Shown here one piece after another: positions 26,275 to 38,770 of a stretch of DNA of 64,000 bases; positions within the stretch are counted from its first letter, which is position 1; every line of letters begins with the position of its first letter. The DNA is from Hemicentrotus pulcherrimus (taxonomy: Eukaryota > Echinodermata > Echinoidea > Camarodonta > Strongylocentrotidae). The notes under the pieces are model-generated. The model was not told where the DNA came from. It did no database searches and saw nothing but the letters and a program-made list of their open reading frames with translations. A program made the position numbers and the translations under genes. The stretch lies in NCBI GenBank assembly GCA_003118195.1, contig BEXV01000082.1:92556-156555 (forward strand). Direction: 5' to 3'.

Positions 26275-28734
26275 TGGCATGCCTTTTTACATTGTGAATA
26301 TTCTATTTTTAGACATTTTCTCTCTCATCTTTTGTATCATTAAACAAATTGCTAAATGAAATGGAAATCGAAAGCATGGCAATGCCTCTTGAAAGCTAAT
26401 TTTGCGGTTTAAAATGTTTTCACATAACTAACTGTCACACTAGATCAATACTAGTAGAAATATTTTTGTAGTATTATTAAACATCATGGACTTAACAGTA
26501 TATGAATTTTGATGACACAATGAAACGTTTATCTCTGGCTTTAATTGAGCATGGTTTGAAAAGGACACCGTCAGTCATAGTGCATCCAGTAATACAACAA
26601 TGCTAAATAAATATTCAGTCAATCACATAAATCATCAATGACACAGTGAATCAGTACAGTTGTTCATTTTAAATCCACATTCATGAAGCGCGCAATTAAA
26701 CCTACAAATCCCACTGCACATGGGACTACATGATGCCTTAGATGGCAGATGAGTTGAGTAAAGGGTCATTCAGAATGAGACTGTAAACCATGGTGGTTAC
26801 TATGGCATGTTTTTTTTTCAATGTTTTTTTATTTGTTTATATTTTACAAGTGTATGAATATTAAGTAAAAATGAAATAAGAAGAAGCTGCAGGTAAAAAA
26901 GTGTCTACACAAACTCGTAACTTCTAACTTTGAAGTGATAACCTGGGATGGTGAAATGCTCTGTGTTGAGGAGAGATGCCATGCTGAAGCAAATAATTGT
27001 CTGATGTATTAACAATAAAAGATGTGAATGTGTGACATAGAAGTAAACATGTATCTGTGCTTAAAGCATGTATAGTCACTATTTGTGCGCAATGTATAAC
27101 CGATACGCTTACATCATTGAAGAAAAAAAGAGAGAAAAAGAGACAAATCTCCTAATATTATGTGAACAAGCATTGAGGAAGAAGTGCCTGGATGCGTGTA
27201 CATAGCATTTGAACTTCTGATGAAACTGCTTCTGGTTTAATCCCTGGAGTATAGGGAGGATATTATTCTGTGAGGCATCAGTCTCCATGACATTTCAAGT
27301 TTATTGACTTTAAACTGGTCAAAATCTTAGCTTACACAAGAGGATTTCACCGATCACTTGTCAGTCATGTAAGGTATTCATCTAGAAAATTAGAATAGAG
27401 GAATATCATATGTTATTCAATCTGGTAGACAGCTTGGTAGTTTGATTAAAAATATGTAAGGACTGTATATATGGACTTTAAAACCAACTACAATCCAAAT
27501 GCAGCATCCTAAGTAGTTCACATTTATTGTTGTAACTTGGTACTGATAACAGTTTTTTTTTAATGGCTCTGAAGATTAAGAATAGAAAGTTGCCCCTTTT
27601 TACAGAGTGGGGGGGGGTGGTGCCCTGCATGTTATGGAATATAAATTCAAACGTTATTGATTCCAATCCAAACAGATAGGGTCATTCTCAATTTATGTGT
27701 ATACATTGGATAACAAATTTCAAAATTATAGTGTAACATAGATAATTGAGTGTATGAGTAGAGATTATAAGCAGGAATGACAAAAATTAACATACTGCTG
27801 CATGTCTCTTCTGAAATATAATACAGGAATGAAAATGATTTATATTACTTGTAATACTTGTAACAATTTTTTTCTTCCTCCTTTTCTTTTCAAATAAAAA
27901 GGAAAAAGAAAAATGTCACCAGTACTTTCACATCAGGTGTAGATTAACTAGATAAAAGAATTTATGGAAGTTACCCCAAAAGATATTCATACTTTCTACT
28001 TTAATTCTATATTAGGGAAAAGGTTTTTTATGATTGTAATGAAGAGACCTCAGTAATTGAATATTTATTTATTATGGGTTCGAAAAACATTTCAGATTTG
28101 GAAAGACAACAATAGAATGCATATAGGTGTGGTACAGCACATGATTTCAAGTGTTGCTTTTGGTTGTGTTTTAGCATGCAATACCTCTGCATGTAGATTT
28201 CCTTGTAAGTGCTTCAAATTCAAATTATTTTCTTTCAGTTACCTGGTAGGGGGGGTAACATTGAAAATTTAGTGACATAATTGTAATGATTTTTTTAAAA
28301 ATTTCATCTAAATTGTTCTTTTGTCCATGTTTTTTAACCTCAATGCAAATGCCATAGTTCATGTGAAGCATGGTTTATTGTTATTAATGTTGGAGCTATT
28401 AAGTTCTATTAAAAGTATAAATAGTACAAACTGTCAGTTCATTTAAATGATCAAACAGAGTATCTAGATCACAGCAGAGAGCTGAGGAAAAAAGGTGCTC
28501 TATAAAATTGATTTATTGAGAAATAACTCATCAGGACCGAGACATCTTGTTAAGAAGTTCTCCTGATTCACTGCCAATTAGGTTTCTTTACCCCGTCCTC
28601 AATGTCTCTATAAATTTACCAACCTAATCAAAAGGTGTTCAATGTGTGTTTAATGGTTCGGCACAACATCAAATTATTCTTCAAGCACAAACTCTGTATG
28701 TCATTCCAAATTATAGCCACATTTTCTTTTCTAG

Positions 28735-28738
<4 letters not shown>

Positions 28739-28783
<45 letters not shown>
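28739..28783 (+). repeat. (TA)n microsatellite
   Basis: About 45 bases of pure TA. Confidence 0.95.
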
Positions 28784-28787
<4 letters not shown>

Positions 28788-31599
28788 TTATATATGTTCA
28801 TATACATAGTGAAGGAGGAAAGGTGCTTGATTGTATCTTAAAATGCACCGCCATTGGTTTGAAATCGTTCTCATTAGCTGCATCTACACTGCAACCAAAA
28901 ATTGTTGATTTGTCTCACATTCCGATTTTTTTCGCCAATTGCCAGCAAACACAACAAAATTCTTAATCCAAAAATCCACCTCTGGAGTCGTTTTTTTTTT
29001 TAAAAACCTGATCTTGCCAAAGTTCACTGATTTTTGCAATCACTACGAGCAAACTTTGACTGTTTTTTTTTTATGGTGTTTTGCAGTAGTGTAAATGGGA
29101 GCCCAAAACATTGATGATTTGTTTTGATGGTGTTTGGGATGTGTGATTGGGCCTATTGAAATGCTGTTGGAAGGGAGGATGTTTCAAATATAATGGATAC
29201 ATTCATTCAAATGTCAAACTGTAGTATACCGTATGTATTGAAAATAGATATTTTGTACACTTACAGGGGTAAAAATTTCATTAATTTGAAGGCCTACCTA
29301 TATATAAGTAGATACAGAGAAAAAGGTCAGCATTATATGATGTTGATTATTACCATCAGTTCCTCGGAGATATGATCACAGTATCACAGATTGAATCAAT
29401 TACACTGACATCATAATCCACCCAATGAGTTATCCTACTTTTCCAATTCAATTCAATTTTCTACCCTGATATTTTTTCCTGAGAACGAAATAGTGAAGAA
29501 ATATGTCAAACCTTTGTCATATCTAGGCTGTCTTACACATCTTGAGCAAGTTGCTATGGCAACAGATGCCAAAACCTGTACTTCACAAGATAACAAAAGA
29601 ACTGATTTTGAGTGATTTTGTTGTCAGTGATTCCAATCCTGAAGATCAAACACATGTAATTTGGGTAATTGGTGTATACCAGCATCTGACGCAATCCCCT
29701 TGGTTGCCTAGCGATGGGTTGTAGGAGTCTTGAGTTGTTTGGAGGTTTCATGACAGTTATGAACATTAATATCTCGAGGGAGGGAGAAAGATGTATGGGG
29801 TGATAACTGGTTGCGACTCTCTGGTTCTATCAGATTTTATTGCATTTGATCTATACCATATGCAGTGCTGAAAGCATTTACAGAAGGATCATCACATCAA
29901 AGTACACTTTTTGGGAAGATGCACAATTTGTATAACTCCTCAACAATCGTGTAGGTCTTGTATTTCTGTCGAGACCCCAAGCTATGACATGAAATAATGT
30001 TTTACATCAGGTTTTATCTCTTTTGTTTGCATTTGAACAATCTGTTTTATACATATGTAGATACTAGCACCCATCTATATTTCCTAAAAAAAGGAATAAA
30101 GTTCAAAACTTTGTTTTAAACATTTCTTCCACTATCCACTTTAGTCATGAAAACAGAAAATCACTTTCTGTCCAGTAGCAATCATGGATAAATTGAGATT
30201 TAGCATTACAACTGAGGTCCTTTTTAAGTGACTTTAATGCACTGCCCCAAAACCCATTTTACAAACTCTTGTGTGAGATGATTACTTGAGAAAAATTGTT
30301 AATAGAACAAAAAAATGTTGTGCCATAGGTAGTGAAATGTTTTTTAGGGAGTGTTCAGTTTTTATTCTTGATTTTGCCCCCTCCCCCAAATATAGATATG
30401 TATTGATGGCGTACCTGGTATACCAGTATTGTTGAAAGTCAGTATGTACATTTTGTCATGCCACTGCAGATGATAATTGGAATGCCAGCACACCACAAAG
30501 CAAATTTCAGATAAAAGGTTTTGAATGCTCTAGCCATTTTATATCTATTTCTTTAAGCATGGCAGGGATTTTTTCTCTCTATCGACTAATGAAAAAGAGA
30601 AAATACATTGTTACTATTACTTTGAATAGTCTTGCATCAATAAGCATAAAGCACATATTTCTGAAGTTACAAGCATTTTAATACCATTGAACCACCTTCT
30701 GCTTCATGCAATATTTCACTTCTGCGTTTAACAGAACGGTGCAACACACTTACGCCCTTCTGCTAGCCGTATGACAATTAATAAAAAGCTGAAGCCATTC
30801 TGGTACTCAGCAGACAATATATGAAACATTAAAATTTGTACTGAGTTATATTTGAATGATTATATGACAAAATCAAGTCCCAGTTGGTATATTATCTGTA
30901 ATAATGATTCAAGAAAAGTGCTAACATCAATCACCTTTTATTTATAGCTTTTGGATGAGAGGAGAAACAGAGGAAGAAAATAAGAGATTAAGGTAGAGGA
31001 AGGTAACACAAAGGAAATGGAGGCCCAAAAAAGAAGAAGAGTGTATTTCTAAAGTATTTTCTTATTGGTCAATGATAGTATAAACTGCCTTATATACATC
31101 CTGAGCTAAAAAAAGTAAGAGCAATATTTTCCTTCACAACATCCCATATATCTGATTTTATTCTATTTGGACATTTTCTGATTTAATTTTGTTGCTTGAT
31201 GTCCTGTTAAAAGAGAATGTACAACTTTGGTATAATGGTAACTATTTCAGTATTTTCTCAAAAGGTAGCCCTGCAATTTTTGTGGTCTAACTCTATTACC
31301 TTTCATGAAGATTACATTAACTGTCCATGCAAGTGAAAATCTAAATGGTTTATATATTACTGCAATAGAAACGTGATGAAAGTTGAGTTATTTCATAACC
31401 GTCAATGCCAAAGGCTTTAGAAAAATCAACCTAGGCAATTTCAGTAGCATTGCCCATTACCTTTTGAAATGTTTCAACATATTAATTAAGTAATCCAAAC
31501 AGGAGTTCTATGGGATACACAATAGGGAATAGATATTGACCTTGCATTGATTTTCTCAAAAGTCTGTGAAAGCTAATGTGCTTAGATTAGCAAGTGTGC

Positions 31600-31791
31600 A
31601 TTTGTAAAAATGATGCCTGGCTGGAATGCTCCCCAGGGAGTGGAGAATGTGCATACATTGTGTGGGGGTAAACCTGAATCCGATGACCGGGGTAATAATA
31701 TGATTGCAGGGCCCTCGGGGAGAACAGTATGAATACTGTTGAGGCTACCCTGGGTAAACGAGACATATTATTATTATTGTTATTATTATTA
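31600..31791 (+). mobile_element. SINE-like dispersed repeat, most complete copy
   Basis: Head GATGCCTGGCTGGAATGCTC matches the copy at 54.9 kb, the middle GTAATAATATGATTGCAGGG matches 3.05 kb, and the end GAGGCTACCCTGGGTAAAC matches 46.5 kb. It finishes in an ATT run. Four partial copies thus define one family of about 190 bases. Confidence 0.7.
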
Positions 31792-32799
31792 TATATCATA
31801 TTCAAGATATTAGTTTGAAGTATTAGAGAAAAGAAAAATGTGAGATTTGCACAAGATTATGATGCATTTATTTTATAGTTTGAAATATTTCAGTAGTCAG
31901 CCTCTTCATCCAAACCATTTCAGCCATGGTTGCAGATATCTCGTACATGACTGTAATTGATCCAAATTGCTAATAAACTTATACTGTTATATGCATCAAT
32001 AAATTCACCTGTTTATGCTGCCCAGGGCTATAATAACAATTTGTTCCCCATTTACTGCCATAAATCAATAACTAATCAAAGCTATGCACTTTCCATTCAA
32101 TTTAAGACACATTCACATGAGAGAGCATGCAATCCATTACCTTTGCTATTGTGTTAAATTATGGTCACCATCTTGTATATCATCTAGTAAGAAGCAGAAC
32201 AATATGTAAATAATTATATGAATTCTTGCTCTTGTGGTTCTCAGAGCATAGTATTCTATGCTGAGGATCAGAAGGGCGTTTGTTCATACCTTTTAAGAGA
32301 GTAAATACCTTTTAGCTCTCAACAAACAATATCTTTTATATACAACTTAATTGGATTGTTGTTTGTACCTGTAGCTGTGTGAGTGTGCAGAGGACAAAAT
32401 GGATTCAAACGAAGGTGTATGTGTAATCTGATAAAAGTGAAATAACATTATTTTATTTTACAAAGTAAAAAAAATATCATGGTAATCTTACATCTGGTTT
32501 CTTTCAGTATAAAGAATACTGGTAATGGGAGGAGAGGGGTTCGTTTAGTATTTAAATTTCCTGGGGAGGAATTTGCTTGTGCAAAAATTTACTTTTCTGT
32601 TACGACCTTTTATACAAAACAAGTTTCTACATTGCTATCTCTTTTCATGTAAGTGCCCTTCACATTAAGTTAGATAGAGTTATCATCATCAAGATGGAAA
32701 GGGCTTTTATTGTATCTATAAGACTCACATTTTGCTTGAAGGTTGAATGTAGGGATGTTACATACAATTGATGGGTATGATGAAAGATTTTCCAGAAAT

Positions 32800-33470
32800 G
32801 TTATCTCAATGTGAACGAAGTGTGAGTGCATCTTTAAGATATGGATTCCACAAAGAACATGAGAGGGTGGGGACATGTAGCACATTCCAAGTTCTTTCAC
32901 TTGTATGGTTGTCAGGGAATTATTGAAGTGTAAAAGGGGTGTGAATGCATTAATGAAATATGGATCCAGCGTGGAGTAAGAATGTTGAATAATTGAGACA
33001 TCCATGATTTTATCTCAGTGTGAAAGGGGTATGAGTGCATCAATAAAGGGTAATGATGTATCAATAAAGAGTTTGATTCTGCAGGGCAGGGGAGAGCAGG
33101 GTAGAAAAGGTCAGGGCTATCGTTTAGATGTGAAAGGGGTGTGATTGCATTCAATAAAATATGGGTCTAGTTTGGAGTCTGCTTGGAGTAGAGTAAGAGA
33201 GTTCAATAACAGACATATCCATGAATTTATCTGAGGGTGAAAGGGATATGAGTGCATCAATCAAGAGTTTGATTCTACTAAGGACAGGGGAGAACTGAGT
33301 AGAAAAAGGTCAGGTCTATTTTTTAGGTGTAAAAGGCATGTGAGTGCACCCATAAAAAATGGATCCAGCTTGGAACAGTAGGAATGTTGAATATTGAGAC
33401 ATGACACACAATTACTTGGGCATGATGGAGGAGTGCTCAATGTAAACACCTCTGTAGGGAAAGTTGAATG
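32800..33470 (+). repeat. Degenerate tandem array (GTGAAAGGGGTGTGAGTGCAT units)
   Basis: Units containing 'gtgaaaggggtatgagtgcat', 'atggatccagc.tggag', 'gaatgttgaata' and 'gagacatccatgatttatc' words recur near 32810, 32930, 33020, 33130, 33238 and 33330, with a longer sub-unit ('caggggagagcaggg.tagaaaaggtcaggg') present twice (33085 and 33285). Minus-strand open frames over it repeat themselves for the same reason. Structure: higher-order minisatellite. Confidence 0.75.
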
Positions 33471-33828
33471 AGTCTTATAAATCAATGTCTGGGGACTGCA
33501 GCAGGGGAAGATTTCAGCAATTTGAAAATAATTTCGAGATTGAAATTATAGGGAAAGGGACTAGGTTCTGTATTTTGTCTATTTCTCAGGGAACCACTCT
33601 GATATAATTATGTATTATATTTATTACCTTTAATCAAACTGAGAATTACCAGCTCTTGATTTAAGGTGACATTTTCTCTACTTTTAATAAGTTGGAGAAA
33701 GAGGTTTTAGTAAGGAAATTAGATGAGAGCGAAAGAGCAATTGTATTCATTGTAATTATTTAAAACATGTACTTAAGCACTGTGTTTGATTTATCTTTCT
33801 GTTGGGTTGAAAAGGCATCAGCAGCAGA

Positions 33829-34054
33829 CACTATGAACATGACGGACAAAGAAAGGGGACAAAATATACAGTTCCTCAGGTAGACAAAGGAACATCCCTT
33901 CACTGCTATTACGTAAACATTGTGTAGAACAGGTGAATATGCATGTGACACCTGTTTTACTAATTTTTACATAATAGCAGTGAAGGGATGTTCCTTTGTC
34001 TACCTGTGGGACTGTATATTTTGTCCTCTTTCTTTGTCCGTCATGTTCATAGTG
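33829..34054. mobile_element. 226-bp fold-back element
   Basis: Begins CACTATGAACATGACGGAC and ends with its reverse complement. The arms pair over roughly 85-90 bases with small gaps, and the centre itself contains AACAGGTG...CACCTGTT. Both flanks read AGA, a possible 3-bp target duplication. A GA microsatellite starts at the right edge. Confidence 0.85.
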
Positions 34055-34110
34055 AGAGAGAGCTGAATCAGAGAGAAAGAAAAAGAGAGAGAGAGAGAGG
34101 GGGGGGGGTT
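34053..34110 (+). repeat. GA-rich microsatellite with poly-G
   Basis: AG/GA units followed by a G run, between two fold-back elements. Confidence 0.85.
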
Positions 34111-34131
34111 GAAGCAAGGAGAATAACAGCA

Positions 34132-34607
34132 TGTCCACACACAAAAGAAATTAATCCTGTGAAACTCTGTAAAGAATCATCGTATAAATTTCAGAGTGTT
34201 CACACACAAGAAACGTCGTCTAACTAATCATCATTTAAATTCCAAGATGTCCACACACAGAAGAAAGTAATCCTGAAACTCTACAGCGAAATGTCCTGCG
34301 GGCATGAAATAGAAGCGGAGATGAGAGGTCAGGTCTCCTCTCGCGCGAGGTCACGTTAAGCCCCGCCCAGCTAGTTACACTAGTTAGACTAGTTCCATCC
34401 ACACACAGAATTTCAGTGATTAGGCGTGATTAGGCATGATTCTTTATTGAGTTTCAGTTCGAAACGATGCCCAAACATGCGTTTCGTTAGACTAGTTTCG
34501 TTATACGACATATCGTTTGTGAGCGTCCACAGTCAACACACAAATATTTAATCGTAAAACTATCGCGAAACGGTATAGCTAATCACAGAAAATGTTGTGT
34601 GTGGACA
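34132..34607. mobile_element. Element with (T)GTCCACACAC ends and internal direct copies
   Basis: Starts TGTCCACACACAA (34132) and ends with the inverse TTGTGTGTGGACA (to 34607). Forward copies of the end motif recur at 34197, 34248 and about 34396. The 34132 and 34248 units also share AATCCTG and AAACTCT downstream. The middle (34290-34400) is GC-rich. No transposase frame; a non-autonomous DNA element with sub-terminal repeats fits. Confidence 0.55.
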
Positions 34608-35235
34608 GGGGGTAAGTCTACCTACTTATTCTTATTAAAAAGGGAAAAAACCAAGAAGGTATAACGGCACAGCAATAAAGCAGTTGTCTCATATATGGGA
34701 GAATACAGGCTCAAAACCAAGTTAATGCCTTTTGATAGAGCATTACTTTTCAATACCAAGTCATTCAGATAAACTTTAGGTCAACTAGTTGCTTATTAAC
34801 AGGCATATAATTGCTTTTCTAGCCTTCGGGTAAAACATTGACAGTCAATCAAATGAAAGTTGCTTCTTTTTATATATAATTATACTTTGAGTTGCATAAT
34901 AAACTTTATTGCATTAAATGACACATATCTTTATTTATTTGTTATAGAGGCTAAATTTAATGGCATTTACAAAGTCTAAATTCTATGAGTGCTTTATCTT
35001 TGCTATGCCTGTACATATAAGTATATATCTGGGTTCTGACAGCATCATCTACTGATAGATAAAACATGATAAATTTGTTGATGTGAGGTACCATTAGAAA
35101 GCATTAGCTGACATTCATTGACAGGAGTAAGATAACAATTAATAAGAAAATGGAAGGTCAGACATTAGACATCAGAGAACATAAAATCTTTTGAGAGCCA
35201 GAGGGCATTATAACTCTGAAAAATAGGTTAATGAG

Positions 35236-35400
35236 TTAATAATAATACTAATAGGCATTTCTATAGCGCCGCCTATCTAGAAATTCTATTCCAAGGCGCA
35301 TTTATTATTACCCCGGCATAGCCTAGCTGCCATTACAGCACTCTAGCATTTCAAGGAATTAATTCCTGCCAGGTACCAAATAGAGACAATAATGTGAGAT
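35236..35400 (-). mobile_element. LINE/SINE 3' end, reverse orientation
   Basis: Read on the minus strand: GGCAGGAATTAATTCCTTG, then TGCGCCTTGGAATAG, AGGCGGCGCTATAGAAATG and an ATT tail. It has the same GCGC...GCGCTATA design as at 9.7 and 63.5 kb but is a different sequence family. Confidence 0.55.
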
Positions 35401-35729
35401 AGCAATTAGAGACATGGTAAGGCATTAGGTGTCATAAACTACATTTCCAGGAACAATAACAAAAGATATATCATAAATGATCAATTTGACCTCCCATAAG
35501 AAAACAGTGTTTTTTATGCAGGCATGTTAATAACACATTTATCCCCCTCCTCAGGATTGGCTGGGTAATTGAAGAACAGTGGACTAGTACAACTGCTCCA
35601 TTCAATTTTCATTCATTACTAGAATTGTATGCCTGTACCTTTAAATGTAGAGTTCAACATTTTGTTCTGCTAATGTCCTTTAGATCTCAACTCACAATTT
35701 AATCCTTGCATACAGTCACCTTTATTTAT

Positions 35730-35893
35730 GTTAAAGGAAGCTCAGAATCAATGCCTGAATGATATAAGTATGCCTTCATGATATCAATACATTTTATGTG
35801 GTATTGTAGAATAGCCCCAAAATTACCCAAAGTGAGAGCAAAATTCATACTATTTTTATGTTTAAAATCATAAGGTGGACAGTTCCCTTTAAC
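35730..35893. mobile_element. Possible short TTAAAGG/CCTTTAA element
   Basis: Starts GTTAAAGGAAGCT and ends GGACAGTTCCCTTTAAC. Only the outermost bases are clearly inverted; the interior does not fold well, so it may be a worn element of the type at 14.3 and 59.3 kb. Confidence 0.35.
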
Positions 35894-37749
35894 ATTGCAT
35901 GCTATGTATGCAACATTATCCACCTAAGAGTAGGATCTGTGTAATGGATGAAAGCAAAGCTATTGTAGAATTCTCCAAATTTACATAGAAATGTACCATC
36001 TCATGTCTAAATTCATCGAGAAGGCCGCCTGTAACACGACCTGCACTCAGATCGCATTTGATGGATGAAGCAAGAAATATATTGACACTGCTACTGGTAT
36101 ATGAATATACATTTTGATTTCAGGAATATATAGGCTGTGTTAATAAAAACTTATTTAGAGCCAAAATGAAGAAAGACATCTCATAATTGCCAATTTGGGA
36201 TACACTTTTATGGGACTGCATGTGCAAAGGTGGATTCAGTCTTCCATATTTAGACATCCTTGCTGCCACCATGTTATATGGTGATGGTGGTAGATTAATA
36301 CACAAAGAAAGTGAGGACGTAGTCATGTGTTTATGTTTAGTCAGCTATTTATTGTGGAAAAGTGGTATCGTTTCAGTATCGATATTTGACGTATAGTAAC
36401 TCAAGTGAATGAAAGAGAAAAAAAGTCTCAAGGTAATGATTAACGCAATAGGTTGAAATACACACCAAAAGGTATAGCACATCACTGTATCTACAAGTAC
36501 TACTAAATACTTACGGTAGTAAACATATCATATTGCCCTACGCAGGCATATAATAGAGCCTGCTCAATCATATCATGTACAACATTTGACACCTTTCTCA
36601 CTCTTAACAGATAACTCAATGTCTTTATTCTGGAATACACATCATTTCAATACAAGTCATTTTGTAGATAGCCCTGCTAATTGATGGATATTCAGTTTTA
36701 TTGTTCTCATTAAGTTTAACAACTCTACTCGGAACTGAAGAACTGTCCATTTCCTGGAACTGAACTGTCGTCCAGAAATTATGTGGTGAAAGATGGTTTG
36801 TGTAATTTTTCAACATTACAAATACCATGATTATTTGCATCAGCATATTCTGGTACCGATAAGTGGAAGGTATATGTTTTATACTGTAATTTCGTTGATT
36901 AGAAAATATCTAAATTTTATTATCATGATGATATGATAATTACCATTATGCTCTTTATTCATTTCATATTTGTCTGCAGAACCAACATAAATTTGTCATC
37001 CAAGGAGCGACTTGTCTAATTTATTGAAAATTTCCAGATCAATGAGGAAGAGATTGGATATATGGGATCATGATTATTGACTATGAACACCTCGCCTAAT
37101 CCAGACCGTAGCCATATACCACCACTGATTAACAAGGATTAAAGGATTAATGGATGAGAAGATGCATTCTATCATAGCTGCGTTGTTTGTGATTGCTGTG
37201 CAAAGCTGAAGAAAAGGATGAATACCTCGCAGTAAGCTTCTGGAATGTACGTAGCAGTTTTCAAAGTAAAATGTAAAAAGGTTAGGGAAATATAAAACAA
37301 TTTATTTATTGGATTTCAAAAAAGTAAAAAAAAGCTAAGCACTTAATTCTGTTCAAAAGCAGAATTATTTTTTGATTGATCATTGCAGACTGCTGTATGC
37401 ATGATAGATGGAGATGTCATTAACTTTTTTTGTCTCCGTCATTACTCATCAAAGCAAAGCAAAACTCATGTTTCTTTCTCTAATGGATTAAAGTCTGAAG
37501 CATTGAAATCATGTCTACTGATCAAAGAAATTAGACTCTTTCAACAAAACTGACACATACTTTGGGAAAAGAATTTGGAGTCCTCATAGTGGAAGAAAGA
37601 ACATAGGAGTGTTGTCAAGGACTTTTTGTTTTTAAATTCATATGTGATGATGGATGGAGAAGTTGGCACTTAGGTTAGGGTCTGTGTGAAATTGAGCGTC
37701 AAATATTCAACCGCTGACATCAATATACAAAAGGTCATGCCATTTTTTG

Positions 37750-38455
37750 CTTTTATTAGATGTCTCTGAACGCATCCATGCTTGCACATTTCATGAGTTT
37801 AATAAAGCCCTAATGACCATGTCTGTGGAAACCAGCAATATTGAGGGAAATATTGCATCTGATGGCAACATCTGTTGAGAGCAGACCATGAGAATGCTGG
37901 GCAAGTTTATGAGCGATCATGGTTAATGGAAGCTCCGATGAAAAGATCTGCCATGTCTAGGAATCGACGTGTGATATGTTGCTAATGAGTTTGTGTGGCC
38001 GGTCACCTCCCACATGGAAGAGGATGCTGAAAGTGTCTCGTCTAGGAGGCCTCTGGAGTGAACATTAGTGCCAAACCTGAGAGACATATCTTCATGTTAT
38101 ATCACTTCTACGCATGTGTATCGCTCGTGAGGATAATATTATGTGGAAGGAATTTTGATGGAATTAGCAGTGGATCAATTTGGAGGATTTGATTTCGAAT
38201 ACTTGAATACAAGTCAGTGAAATTTTATTGAGATTTGAAGCGGATGTGTGTATCCTAATTGCAGGAATAACTTTAGCGAGACTTGTGGGAAAAATTATGT
38301 GAGATTTTTTTAATGTGACAATTCTTTCTGGGAAACCAGCATTGATTATACAAACTGATTTTGAGGAAAACTATCTAATATTTTCAGTGGATCACAGATC
38401 ATTCAACCCGATGCTTTCAACAAACTCTTCTTGATCAACAACCCGTCATCCATTG
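37750..38455 (+). promoter_or_regulatory. Candidate 5' leader / proximal promoter of the cyclase gene
   Basis: About 700 bases directly upstream of the first exon are free of recognisable repeats and somewhat richer in GC than the DNA before them. No convincing TATA box or initiator could be picked out. A CAG at about 38261-38263 preceded by 'cctaattg' could be an acceptor, so part may be an intron with a distal 5' exon. The call rests on position and composition only. Confidence 0.25.
38411..38434 (+). promoter_or_regulatory. Possible upstream ORF (7 codons) before the cyclase start
   Basis: ATG at 38411 opens a seven-codon frame that ends with TGA at 38432-38434. It is in the same frame as the main ORF, 21 bases before the first main ATG. 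If the leader includes this part, ribosomes would have to re-initiate or scan past it. Whether it is transcribed is unknown. Confidence 0.3.
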
Positions 38456-38770
38456 ATGTTTAAACTACGATCTTCATCCTTCCGTCGTAAGAATCCCACC
38501 ATGAAGCAGGAATACTATCAGATGGGCCAGGTCCATGGCGACGTCATCAGCTTAGGTTCCCTCGATGACTTCTTCAGAGAGCGGGGCAACACCATCAACC
38601 ACGGGGGATGGTCGCTACGCCATCTGAGGGATAAGTTTCGTCAGATGGACGTGGAGTCCCTGTATACCAAGTATTGTGCCCAGCTGAGGAAGTGGCTCCT
38701 GTCCATGCTGTGCCTGTTGGCAATGGCCCAAGTGGGAGCACTCATAGGACTCTTTCTGTTCTACGCTGAG
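38456..38770 (+). CDS. Adenylyl cyclase exon 1: N-terminus and helix 1
   Basis: First coding exon seen; 105 codons, ending phase 0 at a GTGAGT donor. An in-frame TGA at 38432-38434 closes the frame upstream, so the first ATG is 38456. A second in-frame ATG at 38501 sits in a better context (A at -3, CCCACC before it) and may be the real start; it would shorten the protein by 15 residues. The exon encodes a charged N-terminus with the segment [17 protein letters not shown], then a hydrophobic helix at about residues 80-103. Its GC content is clearly above that of the flanking DNA, as expected for coding sequence. Confidence 0.85.

Larger units (their letters stand above)
26275..32799. other. 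AT-rich noncoding sequence
   Basis: Only the TA microsatellite, the SINE-like copy at 31.6 kb and a snap-back repeat fragment near 32240-32340 are recognisable. No coding exon is supported. Confidence 0.55.
34608..37749. other. AT-rich noncoding sequence upstream of the cyclase gene
   Basis: Contains the reverse LINE/SINE tail (35.2 kb) and the possible short element (35.7 kb). The open frames near 36.1-36.4 kb on both strands have no recognisable domain. It could include distal enhancers or an intron to an unseen 5' exon. Confidence 0.5.

Noticed and set aside
36120..36396. Open frames on both strands near 36.2 kb as an upstream exon
   Set aside because: No recognisable domain, no good splice sites, and no frame link to the cyclase.
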